In this document: positions 23,801 to 34,886 of the stretch, one piece after another
How positions within the stretch are numbered: position 1 is the first letter of the stretch
How the letters are laid out: the number at the start of each line of letters is the position of its first letter
DNA from: Sambucus nigra
Lineage: Eukaryota; Streptophyta; Magnoliopsida; Dipsacales; Adoxaceae
Length of the DNA stretch: 64,000 nucleotides
Assembly (NCBI GenBank): GCA_949130495.1
Contig: OX422214.1
Location: forward strand, 253,398,187-253,462,186
Reading direction: 5' to 3'
Translations under genes and position numbers: made by a program
Notes under the pieces: generated by a model
Told to the model about the DNA's origin: nothing
Databases searched by the model: none
What the model saw: only the letters and a program-made list of their open reading frames with translations

Positions 23801-26800
23801 AAAAGAATTTTTCACAGAATAAAAAAATATTTAGAGTACTTATGTTTTAAAAGTCCATTTTTTGTAACACATAAAAGGTAATCGTTTCATACAAAATATA
23901 ATTGAAAGTTAGCTGTTTTTATATTTTTGTTATACATTTGTTGTACATTTTTCATATGAATATAAAATAATTCTTAAAATTAGTAATGCAATTTCTTAAA
24001 TTTGTGGTACATTTTTAATATATTAATACTATTTCTTAAAAAATAGTAGTATTCCTCAAAAAATTATTAATATTTCAAGAATTATTAGTATTTGTCATTA
24101 TATTATTTTGCTAACTTATTATTGATTTATTATTTATTTATTGAATTTGACAAGTCCAACGCGCTTCAGTATAATCAATTAGTTAGACAATGATATGCAT
24201 ATAAAGGATGGTTTTGAGCTTATCTAATTAATCCACATTATTAATCTTACTATCTTAATTTTTTTATATTTTTTTCGTAATTTTTTGGGCTCTCTAAATA
24301 GCGTATCATTGCTTATCGCCCGATACCGGGACCGAGTTGAAAATCGGGCGTCCAATATGAGAACGAGACTTTGAACCACGGACCCGAACACGATAAAAAC
24401 AAACACATACCCCGTTAGATACACATTCCACTAGGGCGATGTAGGATACCTCGCCCACGCTAAATAGTTTAGTGCGGAGAAGGTTGGCCCACTTCCCATG
24501 CTAAACTATTTAGCATAAAAGGCCACTGCCCATTTTCAGCCTTTTCCAGTTTGTTGAGACCACCGACTCCATTTGACCGTTAAAATTTATCCATTAAAAC
24601 CCTTCTTCTTCCACAACCAAACCCTTAAACTTCCATAACTAGATGCATTTTTTCCCACCTTCTACTCCATCAAAGATATTTGCATTGTTATTTTAGAGTT
24701 GATGTCCATATTTCATATAAAAAATGTTCCAACTTGAACAAAACAATTGGCTATAGAACCATCAAACTTAATAGCAACTTTGCTAACCCCCCCCCCCCCC
24801 CCCCCCCCGGCGGGAGAACAATTATTTTATTTTGGGGAGGTGGTATGATGACAAACCTCATGCCATAGCTGATATCAACTCGACGGCACATCCACTGGAT
24901 GTTCAATGCGCAGCAGTAATCACAAGGCCAACGACGTGTATAATAAATTTATGGGGTTGGATGAATTGAGGTAATTGACGCATTTGGGTTTAGCCATTTG
25001 TGAAGTACCGAATTCCAACATCCAAGCCACCGCAACTCTAATAACTAGATGGTCCGAGATAACAAATACATTTCATCTCCCATACGTTGAGTTGGTATTT
25101 CGCCATATGATTTTGTGCACCGCAGGGTATGATATATATTTGTTTGCAAATTTTTAGCAAACTATTTAAATTGTGGTTGAACACATTTTTCTTCACGCGT
25201 TATACTGATTGAACAATTACGTTATCGACGGGCGCAACATTACGTGCCGCGTAGTTAAATGTTAAAGCGTACATGTTAGCATTACATGCAGAGTAGGTAA
25301 TGTTACGTGCCGAGTTGTTAAATGTTAAAGTGATAAAAATAGCGTTGAAGTATTTGCTCGATAGTTAGATCACTTGTGCGAGGAAATGGGGGCAATATTG
25401 GTCGGGCACCAACATAAATTCCTAATAAAATATTGTCCATAACTATAGCAGGTGAACAAAAATGTATTCAACCGCAATTTAAATAGTTTTGCAAAAAATT
25501 TACAAGCAAATATATATCATACCTATGAGGTGCACAAAATCATATGACGAAATACCCAACTCAACGTACGGGAGATGAAACATATGTGTTATTTCGGACC
25601 ATCTAGTTATTAGCACCGATGACTTGATTGTTGGAATTTAGATATTTCCCAGAAAAGAGGTGGCTAAACCCTCAATTGCCTGTCACAATTCATTAAACTC
25701 CATAAATTTATTATACACGTCGTTGACCCCACGATTACTACCGCGCATTGTCAAATGAACATCTAGTGGATGTGCCCTTGATTGATTACATCGTCTTTGG
25801 CATGAGGTTTGTCGTCATACAACCTCCACAAATTCGAATAAATGGAGTAGTGTTGCTATTAGGTTTGGCAGTTCCAAATTTTCGTCCAGGTTAAACATTT
25901 TTTATACGAAATATGAATATTAACTCTAAAATAACAATGCGAATATTTTTTATGAAGTAGAAGGTGGGAAAATAATGCAGCTACCTACGGAGATTTAAGG
26001 GTTTGGTTGTGGAAGAAAATAAAAGAAGGGATTTAACGGATACATTATAACAATCAAATGTAGTTACTCGGTGGTCAGAACAAACTAGAAAAGGCTGAAA
26101 ATGGGAGGTGGCATTCCATGCTAAACAATTTAGCATGTGAAGTGGGCCCATCCGTCTCCATGCTAAACTGTTTAGCGCGGAGAGGTATCCTAAATTGTCC
26201 CACTGTGAATAAAGTGTATCTAACGGAGTAAAAGTCCAAACTCATTTAAGCTTGATTGAGTCCCTCCTTGTTGCATTATTTAGTTGGCCACATGAACAAA
26301 CCATCTTAGCCCTCATCTTGCTCAATTGGGGTTAACTTCAGCTTTTCATGAATTTACTATGTCCTAGTTTTTTCACACCAACCTCCACCATAACATCCTC
26401 ACAGCAGCCTTATTTATTTTATTAAGCCTAAGCATCCAACCCAAACCAATATTGTGATGCAAGGCTATGATTTCTCAATGTGGAATATATTCTCAGCACG
26501 TTGACACAAACACATTAACGAATTATATTGGGTGACATGGAATACGTGGGTAATGCTCTAATACCATTTTAGAGCATTCAATCCAAAACCATAAAGCTTC
26601 GGGTCGAGAGGCACATCCAAGTTATATCCTAGCTTGCGAGGCTTCAAATTACCTCCAACTCAAAATTATATGGCTATGGGTGGAGAGACCAATCCAAGTT
26701 ATTTACTAGCTTTGGAGGCTAACGCAAGACAAGTCACAGCCTCCCACAACTGACCCCAACTCTCATGTAAAGAACAAGCAGATTCAAAAGCAAAGATGCA

Positions 26801-29800
26801 AATGGCCTAATGACTTGACTCATGGGCCTTCCAAGGCTAGCTCAGATATCATGTTAAAGCCTGAGCATCCAAAGATTCAAAAGCAACGATGCAAATGGCC
26901 TAATGACTTGACTCATGGGCCTTCCAAGGCTAGCTCAGATATCATGTTAAAGCCTGAGCATCCAAACCAAGGCCGCAAAATCTTATATAATGTGATGCAA
27001 CGCTTTAATTCTCGATGTGGAATTTTATATTCTCAACAATTTTGTGTAAATGATATTTTGGACATCCCGCCACTCAAAACTTTCTGCTTTGGAAATGGCA
27101 TACCGTTTAAATTACTATGCCAAGGCATTTTACTACATTATAAAACAAGTATAAAGAAGGGACATACTCAAAATTACTCCAATAAGGAAACCAGGGGGGG
27201 GGGGGGGGGGAAGAGAGGAGAATAATCGCAATCGATTGAACAAATCTTCATGAAGTAAAAGCCGACAAACTTTAAAATTATCAAACCTAATAAGGAAGAG
27301 AAAAAAAATAGCTCTAGCAAGAAAATTTTGCTCATTGTGGACCAGAACTTATTTTACATCAACTTGATTGCACATCCATGGTAAATGGCTTTTCTTTTGA
27401 TATATAAGAAGAGTTCACATGCAAGAAATTGATGCATGCCTAATCTCAATATCATACAAATTCACAAAACTTAGCATACAGAAACAAGCGAAACTGCCAA
27501 AGTGTGAAAATGAGAGAAATGGCCTATTCTAAAAGGAGAGACTGAGAGGTGAGGTAAATGATACAGAAATTTCATTAAAATTTTACAATTTACGAATTAT
27601 GATAATAGGTAAATTGTTATTTCTGATCATTTGAAATATGCGAGAACCGGGGAGAAAAAGTCTAGATGGTGAAATTCATAAATAAATGACATCCAGATTT
27701 AGGTCAACCAAACCTTCATTAACAGCCTAACAAACATGAGAGGCAGGAAAACAGTCTCTATCCCTACCTTCAGCAAAATCAACAATACAAAAAACCACAT
27801 ATATACACAAACATTGTAAGAGAGAAACTAATATATACAGAGAGAAATATGAATGACATACCCTGTGGTGTACGCACTCATTCCACTGAAACTACTGCTA
27901 GCTTCTGAAGCAGTGTCGTCATCAAGTTCATTGATTGATCGCTCCTCTGACTGAAGCTTTGCAGCAAGTAATAGTCTTCTCTGTCGGACCGCCAAGTATC
28001 GGGTCAAGTACTTGCCCACTTTTTCCAACCCTTCCTCATATTCACCAATCAGCACACTGGCACATTCAAGAGATGCATTCTTCACTTCCAATACTAAGTC
28101 GTCTCTCTTGTTCATGAAACCAATCCTCAGAGCCTCCTCCCAATCCCTCGCACTAACTAAGAGATCAACCCCTCTACTAACATCTCCCAAGTACTCTAAG
28201 GAAATTTTAGCAGCTTCCCCTGGCTTTCCGACGATTTGGAGCTCTTCACAAAGCTCATGTGCCAGTTGGGTAATCTCATCTTTTCCTAATTTAATGAGAC
28301 CACCAACTGTCAGCACCCCACTCCAATTACCACAATCACGATAGGCCTTCAAGGCTTTTTCATAACTAGAACAACACAAATACGTCGTAGCAGCGTCCTC
28401 AAAGAATTTTATGTCACTAAGATGATCTCCCCAGGCCTCAGTTACTAGCCTCCTCTTGGCAGGATCGGTGATCAGCTGAAGTCCCAATGGAAAAAGATGG
28501 GGATTATTCTTCATGAGGTTCACACAGTCTTCATAATAAGCATCTCCGGCCGAAACAATGTGTTTGAGTGCATTCTCATACCTTTTCAATTTAAGGTCAA
28601 TATTGTACCGCATTAAGAAATCTGGCATATGTTCCAGCTCCTGGAGAAAAGGAAGAAATTCCTTTGGGTCTCGTTGCGAGTTTAATGCAACAATTGCTGT
28701 GAGGTTCAAATCATAAAGCCCTAAAGCGGCTTCATAAACAGCCTCAGAATCAGATAACCACAAGAGATGCTTCAGAGATTCTTCGGCAGAAGGGTAAGAT
28801 GTCTTTCTTGGGTCATTAGAACCAGATAATTCCATGTCTCGAATAACTTTAATCCTCTCCAAAGCTTCTTCAAGAGCTGGGGGATCACTTCGAGCTAAAG
28901 TGGTCAAAATGCACAGCTCTCTTGCGGGACTTTCAACAACTTGCTTCTCAAGAGCCTTCCTAACCGCCAGCAGCACCGATGATACCTTGTTTTTATCATC
29001 AAACCCCTTGAAGTCTCCAGCTTCTATGACTTTAGCCTCGTTCATGTAAGGTAGGGATATATGGTTTTTATACAGAGTCTCCATGACATTGTCATTCTTT
29101 ATGGAACATATGAACTCTGTTATATAGCTCAGATTGTCTACTTGTCTGACAAACTCAGCAGCCATTTGAAGAAAGGTTTGCCAACCACAATGGTCGATAA
29201 TAACATTGAAATCTATCCTGTGTCGCCTTACTATATGCAGTGCATCTTTAAAACGCCCATTGACCAAAGCACTGACAATTGAACCGACAACCAATTTTCT
29301 AGGGTAGATGCACTCTAGGTTTCCTCGAGTCGTTTGGAGTATAACTGCAGATTCATCTCCATGTAAGACCCCAACAATTTTGGCACCTCTCTCCCATATA
29401 TTTATATATTTGTTACCTTCTTCTCCAATTCTTTTCGTGACGACAGGTAGGAAGTTCTCATATTTAGCCTCTAGTTCCCCATGAAAAATTTCACTAATTT
29501 CAACAATAAAGAGAAAATCCTGTTTGGTTGCAATAATTAAATGTGTGATCACTTGGTCAGCAGAGTTTGAGTAAAATGAGAAACTGCTGCAACTGTTGCA
29601 TAAAGTTCTCCCATTGACATGCAGCCTACTATTGTTATCCATCCCGAAAAGCAAAAAAGGTTTTGAGGGTGCACATTCTCCAACAAAAGCCAGTCTCATC
29701 CAAGGGCAAGATGACGAGAATCCAATATCGTCATGTTTCTGAAGAGAAGCTCCTCCCCCGATACCCAATTTCGATATATACTCGAAAATATTGCCGCCAT

Positions 29801-32800
29801 CAAACTGAACAAATGCTGAGACTCTATTAGCATGGTTAGGAACAATTCCAATTACCAGCCGGTCAACAGAAATTTGACTGGAAATCTTAGTTTGCCAGCC
29901 TGAGCATGTCACTAAATCAGGAACATGATCCTCGGAGCACACAAGCTCAATTTCCTGCAAGTAATACCCAAAAAGCCCGTCCTTACTGGATGAGGTCTTC
30001 TCAAAGCATCGACTATGACTGAAACCAAAATGAGAAACACAGAGAAGCACATGCGAATCCAACCATGTAAAATGTACAAAGGATCCCAATCCTGTCTCAG
30101 AATAGGAAGCCTCGACACTGAATTCTTTTCCATCCATTTCTTCCCAAGTATCAAGTGGAGGAAGCTCAACAATACACAAACTGCCGTCTGATAAATATGT
30201 AGCCAAACGAATCTTAGAACCCTTGGACCAGAAAGCAATTTCACGAACAGCACATGGAAATTTTAGGTCAAACAAATACATAGGAGGTGGTATTACAGAT
30301 AGGGAAAGGGGGGTCACGAGTATCTTGGAATCATCAATGACTAGTGCTGCCGAGTTCTCCATTACAGCTGTTATCCAGATAAATTTGTAGATTGTGACCT
30401 GGCCACCAAGAGTCCAGCAAATCAATTGAAGTGGCTTTGTTGGATCCCACATGATTCTAACTCCATCCTGGCTCGGGTATCTAATTTCTTGCTTTAAGTA
30501 CCAATGGTTGTTACTGAAAAACCAGATCTTGATAGTATCGTATTTTCCACATCTCACAACAGCTGCAAGAAGATCCGAATTACAATTCCACTTGAGATTT
30601 TCTACTGTTGAATCCGTTTCCCCATTGACACTAAATGAGCTTCTTTCTAACCCATTCCTCTCAAAAAAAGCTATCGATGGGCTCTTCTTTTCTTCCTTCT
30701 GATCATAAACGGCTGCAATTTTAGCACCACTTGGCATCCAGTCCAAAAAATCTCCCATAAAATTATTTGATTCTGAAACAGCATGAAGTGACCCCGTATC
30801 CCGTTCCCATACTTTAATCTTCTTATGCAAGGAAGAAGAATCGTGCAACTTGCTTATTGTTGCAAAGTACTTTCCATCGCCTCGCCAAGAAACGGGACTT
30901 CCACATAAACAATCAGAAAAATAACTAGATTCACCTGAAATCGCAGCCCAATCACTTCATAAAATTAATCAACCACAACATAGATTGAACATATTTGTTT
31001 CCATTTACAGGGAAAATCAAAAGGAGAGGTAAGTATAAATTAGTTTTACTAACACAATAGTCGACCTCAATTAAGATTGATCTAGCATGATTATATTCAT
31101 ATTATATGACTCTTTCCCTTTGGACAGTGTTAAAAGTTTTTACTCAGAACTTTTTTTTGTTGCCAGTGTAAGTTAACTTTTCTGATACTCGTCTCTATTT
31201 TCTGCCCCAATTTTTTAATTGTTAAAGCATATCATCATTTATCGTGTATATAGTTCAACTTCCTAGCATTGCGAGAGAAGTTCATTTTCTAAGAGTCAAA
31301 TCAGATCTCTTTCTTACATGGAATTGTGTGCCAACTCCCAAATACCATCACTTTTCAGTTCATCTTTTCCTTCAGTTTCTTCAACCACATATTCCAAATT
31401 TTCTTTGAAAGCAAAATACGGTGTCTAATATTCTTAGGCTTGCCTTAATCTGTATGGGTTCTAAAATTTTGTTTCTCACAATGTACTGTAGATTTAGAAG
31501 TATGTTGGTTCAAATAAAAAGGATATATACATAGAGTGATGTGAATTGTATTTTGAGCATTTTCGCATTTTCTTATTCTTAATATTGTAATTTTCCTTTT
31601 ATTATTTTCCATTTTTTAGTTGTAGTTATTAGAATGTTCTAGTCCATGTCATGTCATTAGTGATGTCACCCATGACATCACATGTGACTACACCCGGATA
31701 TGGGCAGGTCGTACATGGATTTGGTTAAATCTGGCAGAAGCGGGTCAAGCACTCTACCCAAGTCGGTTCGGTTTGGGTGGGTTGGGTTGACCCGTCCAAC
31801 CAACAAAACCATATATTCTCCCCTGATTCATCTAACAAACCACAGTGTGAATATATTTGTTTGCCTCGATTTTTCTGTAATACTCCCATTTGGGAAAATC
31901 ATTCAAGTATTAGTTAACTTAATTTTTGAGTAATACTTTAATCAAAAAAAAAAATGAGTACTACTACTATATGAAGCTCTATGTTTCAGTGTAATTTATT
32001 TCTGTGTCATTGACACCCGTGGTTCAAAGTATCGGCCGAGTTGATTCGGTATCGGCCGAGTTGACTCGGTATCGGAGGGTACCGATCCGATACCGAGAGA
32101 CGTTTCAAAAAAAACACTGAATCGGCCGAGACAGCCGCGATATCGCCCGAGACAACCGATTCCGAGAGGCCTCGCCGCGATATCGGCCGAGACAGCCGCA
32201 ATATCGGCCGAGACAGCCGATTCAAATGATTGTCATATTTTGATAGAACTTTTATCTTTTACCATATTTCTTCGTTGTTGAAAATATATTGTAACAATTA
32301 CAGAATGGTATTACTTTTTCAAAAGTATTAACATTAATTTTTTAAAACAAAAAACTCTTTTTTTTTCTTTAAATGACTACTAAAAAAAATATATAAATCT
32401 TTTAAAAAGTAGTACTCTTTTTTTTTTAAATGACTACTAAAACTCTTTTTTCAAAGAAATGTTATTTTTTTACAAAAAATATTCAAATCTGTTACAAAAA
32501 ATATCTAATGTACATTTATGTTTGTAAAAAATTTACATTTCTATACAAATGTTATTTTGTACGTTTTTGTAAAAATGTAAAAAAAATGTACATTTTTGTT
32601 AAAAAAAATGTACATTTTTGTTAAAAAAAATGTACATTTTTGTAAAAAAAAAAATATATATTTGTACATATTTGTAAAAAAATATATATTTTTGTTAAAA
32701 AAATTGTACATTTTTGTAAAAAATTTCCTTTTGTACGTTTTTGTAAAAATGTACATTTTTGAAATTTTTTGTAAAAAATGTTCTTTTGTACGTTTTTATA

Positions 32801-34886
32801 AAAATGTAAAAAAAAATATACATATTTGTTAAAAAAATGTACATTTTTGTAAAAATGTTCTTTTGTACGTTTTTGTAAAAATGTAAAAAAATGTACATTT
32901 TTGTAATAATGTTCTTTTGTACGTTTTTGTAAAAATGTAAAAAAATATACATTGTTGTTAAAACAAAATGTACATTTTTGTTTTTCAATATTATTATTGG
33001 TTTACTATGCAATATTGAATCTAACAACTCTGCCGCGCTTCAGTATAACAAATTCTACAATGCAATGCATATTGAATGATGGGTTTAAATGTATCTCATT
33101 GGTCCACATTGTTAATCTTATTTTTTTTTAAATTTCTATATTTTTTCCGGACTTTTTTGCGCTCTCTAAATAGCATATCTTTGCGTATCGCCCGATACCG
33201 CGACCGAGTTGAAAATCGGGTGTCCGATACCTGGACCGATACCGAGACTTTGAACCATGTTGACACCGTTTACGTCATATAGCCAATATTAAACCATTTT
33301 TTATGTTTTCTTCTCTACAAAAATGGGTGGTGGATGCCTCTCAATATTCAGACTCCTCTTTTTTCTGGCAAATAGAATGAAACCAAAATTAAATAAGGAA
33401 TAGTTCAGTATTTATCTTATATTTTTCACCATACTATAGTAAACTAAACAGAGGGGAATTGTAGGTGTCCCTTAAAGTTTGTTCTTTGTCTCCTCCCATG
33501 AACATGAAACTAGCCAAATTAGCCTTTCAGGCATCAAAAAAGAACACAATTATGTTCTGGAAAAAAAGTATATAGTAAAAAGTCCTCACATCCGTCAACA
33601 TCTTCAGGAGGATCCTCGAGCGCCATCTCATACAATAAATCCCAATCATGAGTCATTACAAGTATCTGGCTGAAACCAGTAATTATGACGAGCAGATCTC
33701 CATCTGGACTAGGTGAGATGCACTTAACACCACCCTCCACTTTTCCCACGATTTCGGTTGCTTTATCATCCACATTATATAATAAAAGAAGTCCATTAGA
33801 AGTTCCTACTATGAGTGCTTCTTTCTCCATGAAATAATCCAAGGAAGTAATGAAGTCTCCAGGCTCCAAATCAATAGGTTCAACCGCTGCAGATAATGGT
33901 GTTTTGCTCCAAGCTCCTTCATTCTGCCACATGCATCACCAACTTATGTTAGAAAAAATAAATAAAAGGAAAAAATACATAATTATCCTTGAAGTTTGGG
34001 ATCAATTTCAATTTTTGACCCAAATTTCAAAAAATGCAATATTAACCCTCATGTTTAAAAATTAGTGCAATTTTAGCCCTCCTTCGCATCTCTGTTAGGA
34101 AACTTAAAAGAATGGCTGACTTAACCAAATAAGATCCCTAGTCACCCATTACGTTAAGTATCCTAATGGAGATGTTACAGAGGTCTAAAATTGCATGAAT
34201 TTTCAAACATCTAACATTGCAACTTTTGAAATGTCTTCCAAATTTGAAAATGTCCCCAAACTACAGGACTAAATTTGCATTTTACACAAAATAAAAAATA
34301 AAGGTTAAAGCTTTAAAACTATTGCCACGTGTTCAACTCAAATCTAACATTTTCTTTAATTGTATTACCAGTGCTTCCTTCCTAGACTAGCTAAAACTGA
34401 ATATATGTTCTTCATAGTTAATACTAAAACATGGATACACCATTGCCATTTTATAACATACAGAATGACACCTTAGGACCGTTTGTTTCTTAGGCTCTAA
34501 TGCTAAAAAATGTGTTTGTTAAAACTTGTTTAGTTCTAAATGCAAAATATAGGTAATTTGACAATTTTAGCATTAGTAATTTTGAACTAAACTGTTATAT
34601 ATGAACGTCCCTTAAGCAATTTAGTTTGATAGTTGTGAGTGACTGAATTGTTAAGCGTTGAGTAAGTGAAATATTTGATGATTGTAAAGTGAGTGAATAA
34701 AAGAGAAAAATTAACCTGGGATAAAGAAAGGTCAGTGGTGTATATGAAATTGGAAGAGGAAGCGAGGAACACGCGGTTACGTTCGATGTCGAATGCGGCG
34801 AACCGAAGGACCTCGTCCGGTGACTGTAACTCCAGGTTCGACGAAAGCTCCCAAGATAGCTTCAGATTCTTCATCTTCTCCTCCAA
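20538..34886 (-). CDS. Elongator complex subunit 1 (ELP1 / IKI3 family), five exons
   Basis: This is the scaffold subunit of Elongator, which modifies wobble uridines of tRNAs and is linked to histone acetylation during transcription; plant orthologues include Arabidopsis ELO2/ABO1. Exons on the minus strand are 34716-34886, 33590-33923, 27862-30934, 20957-21055 and 20538-20853. All junctions are GT-AG and phases agree (0, 1, 2, 2), giving 1330 aa plus stop, close to the roughly 1320 aa of plant ELP1. Recognisable segments: MKNLKLSWELSS at the start, the beta-propeller piece SWRGDGKYFAT, PSIAFFERNGLERSSF, FFSNNHWYLKQEIRYP, then CIYPRKLV and RRHRIDFNVI, the TPR-like C-terminal half (ALNSQRDPKEFLPFLQELE, YLTRYLAVRQRRLLLAAKL), a basic Arg-rich stretch at the exon 3-4 junction and the C-terminal GEEMALVEHLKGMS. 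No break is seen. The start could be Met1 or Met5 (MKNLK); family comparison favours Met5. Confidence 0.95.
20957..21055 (-). CDS. ELP1 exon 4 (99 nt)
   Basis: The acceptor is TTTCATGTGCAG before GACAAGAAAGGG, after an intron of 6806 bp. In the spliced frame it encodes the basic segment GTRKGSTASIRSS through RQRNRGKIRAG, the Arg-rich region expected in ELP1 (a tRNA-binding or nuclear-localisation stretch in homologues). The unspliced frame reads differently and is not the gene. The donor is GCTGGCAG/GTAAAT. Confidence 0.9.
21262..21287. repeat. G homopolymer, 26 nt
   Basis: Uninterrupted G26 in intron 3, about 200 bp downstream of the exon 4 acceptor coordinate on the plus strand. In the ELP1 transcript it would be a C tract, upstream of exon 4. 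Confidence 0.95.
22026..23353. mobile_element. hAT-like MITE in ELP1 intron 3
   Basis: The termini are CATAGTTCAAAGTCTCG and, reversed, CGTGGTTCAAAGTCTCG, with GAGACGAA / GACACGAA (7 of 8) at 22018-22025 and 23354-23361 as an 8-bp target duplication. Both match the complete element at 32018-33259. There is no coding capacity and the interior is very AT-rich. Its right-hand part was later duplicated (see 22555-24594). Confidence 0.75.
22555..24594. repeat. Tandem duplication of about 1.0 kb
   Basis: Copy 1 is about 22555-23587 and copy 2 about 23588-24594. The start motif ATGGCTCATTTGTTGTAC occurs at 22555 and 23588, and ATTTATCCAT closes both copies. The offset shrinks from 1033 to about 1011 through small deletions in copy 2. 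The unit spans the right part of the hAT-like MITE plus the first 190 bp of the fold-back element, so the duplication came after both insertions. Confidence 0.9.
24787..24808. repeat. C homopolymer, 22 nt
   Basis: Uninterrupted C22 in the left arm of the fold-back. It is absent at the matching place in the right arm, so it expanded after the arms formed. Confidence 0.95.
25228..25340. repeat. Direct repeat in the fold-back spacer
   Basis: ATTACGTGCCGCGTAGTTAA at about 25230 and GTTACGTGCCGAGTTGTTAA at about 25305, each followed by ATGTTAAAG: an imperfect duplication about 75 bp apart in the loop. Confidence 0.7.
26781..26966. repeat. Perfect-period 93-bp tandem duplication
   Basis: Copies are 26781-26873 and 26874-26966, starting GATTCAAAAGCAA and ending GAGCATCCAAA, with about one mismatch. 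The period is a multiple of three, which is why an open frame runs through it; no gene is implied. Confidence 0.92.
27194..27210. repeat. G homopolymer, 17 nt
   Basis: G17 in intron 3, about 650 bp from the donor of exon 3. Confidence 0.93.
27862..30934 (-). CDS. ELP1 exon 3 (3073 nt, main body)
   Basis: The acceptor is GATTTCAG before GTGAATCTAG, so coding starts at 30934, upstream of the first in-frame Met at 30848. The exon encodes both propeller remnants and the helical C-terminal half without interruption. It ends ACCACAGG/GTATGTC, phase 2, next to the conserved SSFSGMSAYTTG. Confidence 0.95.
30935..33589 (-). other. ELP1 intron 2 (2.65 kb)
   Basis: GT-AG intron between exons 2 and 3. 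The part at 32018-33259 is a complete hAT-like MITE. The rest is AT-rich, with no gene seen. Confidence 0.88.
32018..33259. mobile_element. Complete hAT-like MITE in ELP1 intron 2
   Basis: The terminal inverted repeats CGTGGTTCAAAGTATCGG and CATGGTTCAAAGTCTCGG (reversed right end) differ at 2 of 18 positions. A perfect 8-bp duplication TTGACACC flanks them (32010-32017 and 33260-33267), the size expected for hAT insertion. Subterminal GGCCGAGACAGCCG-type repeats lie at the left. The interior (about 32430-32990) is an array of AATGTACATTTTTGTA-like units. It has no coding capacity. It is the best-defined copy of the family also seen at 22026 and 10853. Confidence 0.88.
33590..33923 (-). CDS. 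ELP1 exon 2 (334 nt)
   Basis: The acceptor is TGTGGCAG before AATGAAGGAGC. The exon encodes IDLEPGDFITSLDYFMEKEA and GVKCISPSPDGDLLVIITG, the conserved first-propeller blades. It ends GACGGAT/GTGAGG, phase 1, and the codon is completed as TGT by exon 3. Confidence 0.93.
33975..34300. mobile_element. Palindromic MITE in ELP1 intron 1
   Basis: The left arm (about 33985-34110: AAGTTTGGG ... AATGCAATATTAACCC ... GTGCAATTTTAG ... TCTCTGTTAGG) is mirrored by the right arm (about 34150-34295: CCTAATGGAGA ... CTAAAATTGCAT ... AACATTGCAACTTTTG ... CCCAAACT). The arms are about 75-80% complementary around a loop of about 45 bp. The type resembles common Mutator-like MITEs of plants. No target duplication was established. 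Confidence 0.65.
34716..34886 (-). CDS. ELP1 exon 1 (57 codons)
   Basis: Starts MEEKMKNLKLSWELS and ends LSLSQ. The donor is CCCAG/GTTAA with the GT at 34715-34714, phase 0. The reading frame continues into intron 1 for 42 codons if unspliced, but family similarity stops at the donor. Confidence 0.92.

Larger units (their letters stand above)
24412..26226. mobile_element. Fold-back element with about 0.75-kb inverted arms (possible MULE-like)
   Basis: The left arm (24412 to about 25190) and the right arm (about 25440-26226) are reverse complements at roughly 80-90% by eye. The outer ends are CCGTTAGATACAC in both arms, and the spacer is about 250 bp. Within the left arm a frame (24975-25157) encodes LITRWSEITNTFHLPYVEL, resembling the ALVERWRPETHTFHLP-type motif of plant mobile domain proteins. 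No transposase is seen and no clear target duplication. Transcription through the ELP1 intron would yield a long hairpin. Confidence 0.7.
21056..27861 (-). other. ELP1 intron 3, 6.8 kb, loaded with repeats
   Basis: This intron lies between exons 3 and 4. It contains a hAT-like MITE (22026-23353), a roughly 1-kb tandem duplication (22555-24594), a fold-back element (24412-26226), a 93-bp tandem duplication (26781-26966) and three long G/C homopolymers. No exon of another gene is recognised. Confidence 0.85.

Noticed and set aside
24680..24868. Frame with a run of prolines
   Set aside because: It is the C22 homopolymer translated.
26815..27225. 136-codon open frame in ELP1 intron 3
   Set aside because: The frame exists because the 93-bp tandem duplication has a period divisible by three; it has no domain and lies antisense in an intron.
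30848..30848. Met at 30848 as the start of a separate 1006-aa gene
   Set aside because: Coding similarity continues upstream to the acceptor at 30934 and into two further exons, so it is internal to ELP1.
32430..33027. Several open frames rich in Phe, Lys and Tyr on both strands
   Set aside because: They arise from the AATGTACATTTTTGTA-like array inside the MITE; no domain and no codon bias.
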